Assembly: GCF_019112545.1 (NCBI RefSeq)
Contig: NW_025064889.1
Location: 1,285,893 to 1,349,892, forward strand
Length of the DNA: 64,000 bases
Source: Guyanagaster necrorhizus
Lineage: Eukaryota > Basidiomycota > Agaricomycetes > Agaricales > Physalacriaceae
Direction: 5' to 3'
Under the pieces are notes generated by a model, which had not been told where the DNA came from, ran no database searches, and worked only from the letters and a program-made list of their open reading frames with translations. Shown here piece by piece: positions 63,510 through 64,000 of the stretch. The position numbers were made by a program, and so were the translations under genes. How positions within the stretch are numbered: position 1 is the first letter of the stretch; the number at the start of each line of letters is the position of its first letter.

Positions 63510-64000
63510 AGCAATTCCACTAGATCAGCTGAAACCTCTCATAGTGTGCGATCAACAGCTGCTAGTTGGACTGATAAGACCTTTGTAGATACTTCTATGC
63601 CTGTTTTACCTATGCATTTGGATATACCACCAGTTTTGACTCTGCACACCCAAGAATTGCCAAAAGAAAAAACTTAAATGCCTTTAGGCTGAACAGGGAC
63701 AGAGAGTCCCAAAACCTGACTCAAACCATTCAACACAGAATAGACCTGAAGGGCTATCAAGGACACTAAGAACAAAGCCATGGCAAAAGCTGTGCTTCAA
63801 AACTGGGTCCATCAGACTCAGGCTGAGGAAGTAGTTGATGAGGTAATAGAAGGGATGAGAAGGATTGAATGACATCAAGCCCTGGAATGGCTCAACAAGC
63901 TTCATGGACTATGCAAGTTCATCTGCTGATCCAAAACTCCAAGATGAGATTTAATCTCCAAAGCCCAGATTGAGACACTCACATCTTGATCTGTTTATGT
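63510..64000 (+). pseudogene. Gypsy-3 pol start, cut by the window end
   Basis: KAMAKAVLQNWVHQTQAEEV and ALEWLNKLHG match the region before the protease in Gypsy-1. The window ends at ..AQIETLTS, just before the expected protease DSG motif. Confidence 0.7.

Larger units (their letters stand above)
59812..64000 (+). mobile_element. Gypsy-3, old chromovirus-type element, right part, runs off the window
   Basis: The 5' LTR continues at 59812-60219 after the Gypsy-2 insertion, then PBS (TTAGCTCAAAGCT), pre-gag region, gag, and the start of pol up to the window end. It has the same family plan as Gypsy-1 but on the opposite strand, full of stops and CpG-poor. Confidence 0.88.

Noticed and set aside
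1..64000. CRISPR array, bacterial operon or prophage
   Set aside because: No spaced short repeats. The gene structure with introns and the element types are eukaryotic.

Overview
The window is nuclear DNA of a filamentous basidiomycete, most likely a mushroom-forming Agaricomycete. The evidence is many introns of about 46-60 nt with GT..AG ends, and gene families typical of that class: kinase-like gene families, F-box-like proteins, a P450, a GH5 exo-beta-1,3-glucanase and a RING-CH E3 ligase. Chromodomain Ty3/Gypsy and Ty1/Copia elements are also present. No species name can be supported from sequence alone.

Layout. 1-4143: a fragment of a Gypsy-type LTR, an internally deleted Copia element on the minus strand, and a solo LTR with a perfect 5-bp target duplication. 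4.6-33 kb: a gene island. It mixes conserved cellular genes (PPR-like protein, SR splicing factor, NDUFA6, PDAP1/PP28, tRNA-Met, RING-CH ligase, ICMT-like methyltransferase) with decayed ones: a P450, a GH5 glucanase, three copies of a kinase-like gene and a truncated F-box/LRR-like gene. 33.5-36.3 kb: CpG-poor relic repeats. 36.6-40.3 kb: a class V aminotransferase and small unknown genes. 41.7 kb to the end: a stack of retroelements.

The stack reads as three successive insertions. A Copia relic (about 42.16-43.58 kb, minus) was entered by Gypsy-3 (plus). Gypsy-2 (minus, 466-bp LTRs) then inserted into the 5' LTR of Gypsy-3. Gypsy-1 (minus, 50842-58925, 443-bp LTRs) then inserted into Gypsy-2 with the target duplication GATTC. 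Gypsy-1 is structurally complete: LTRs, PBS, PPT, gag, protease, RT, RNase H, integrase and chromodomain. Its pol frame is nevertheless broken by TGA codons at positions where arginine is expected.

Main observations. (1) The 13 bases next to the Gypsy-1 5' LTR are an exact reverse complement of a stretch inside the LTR, about 34 nt after a TATA-like box. This is the layout of Tf1/sushi self-primed reverse transcription. (2) LTR-pair differences are only transitions: 8 in Gypsy-1, 6 of them at CpG, and about 37 in Gypsy-2 with no indel. The old copies are almost free of CpG. This points to cytosine methylation/deamination or a RIP-like process. (3) All three Gypsy copies carry a long extra region before gag. 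It has an N-terminal membrane segment and a second conserved W/Y-rich domain in another frame.

All reading was by eye. Exon borders are inferred from GT..AG signals and reading frame, and no database search was possible.
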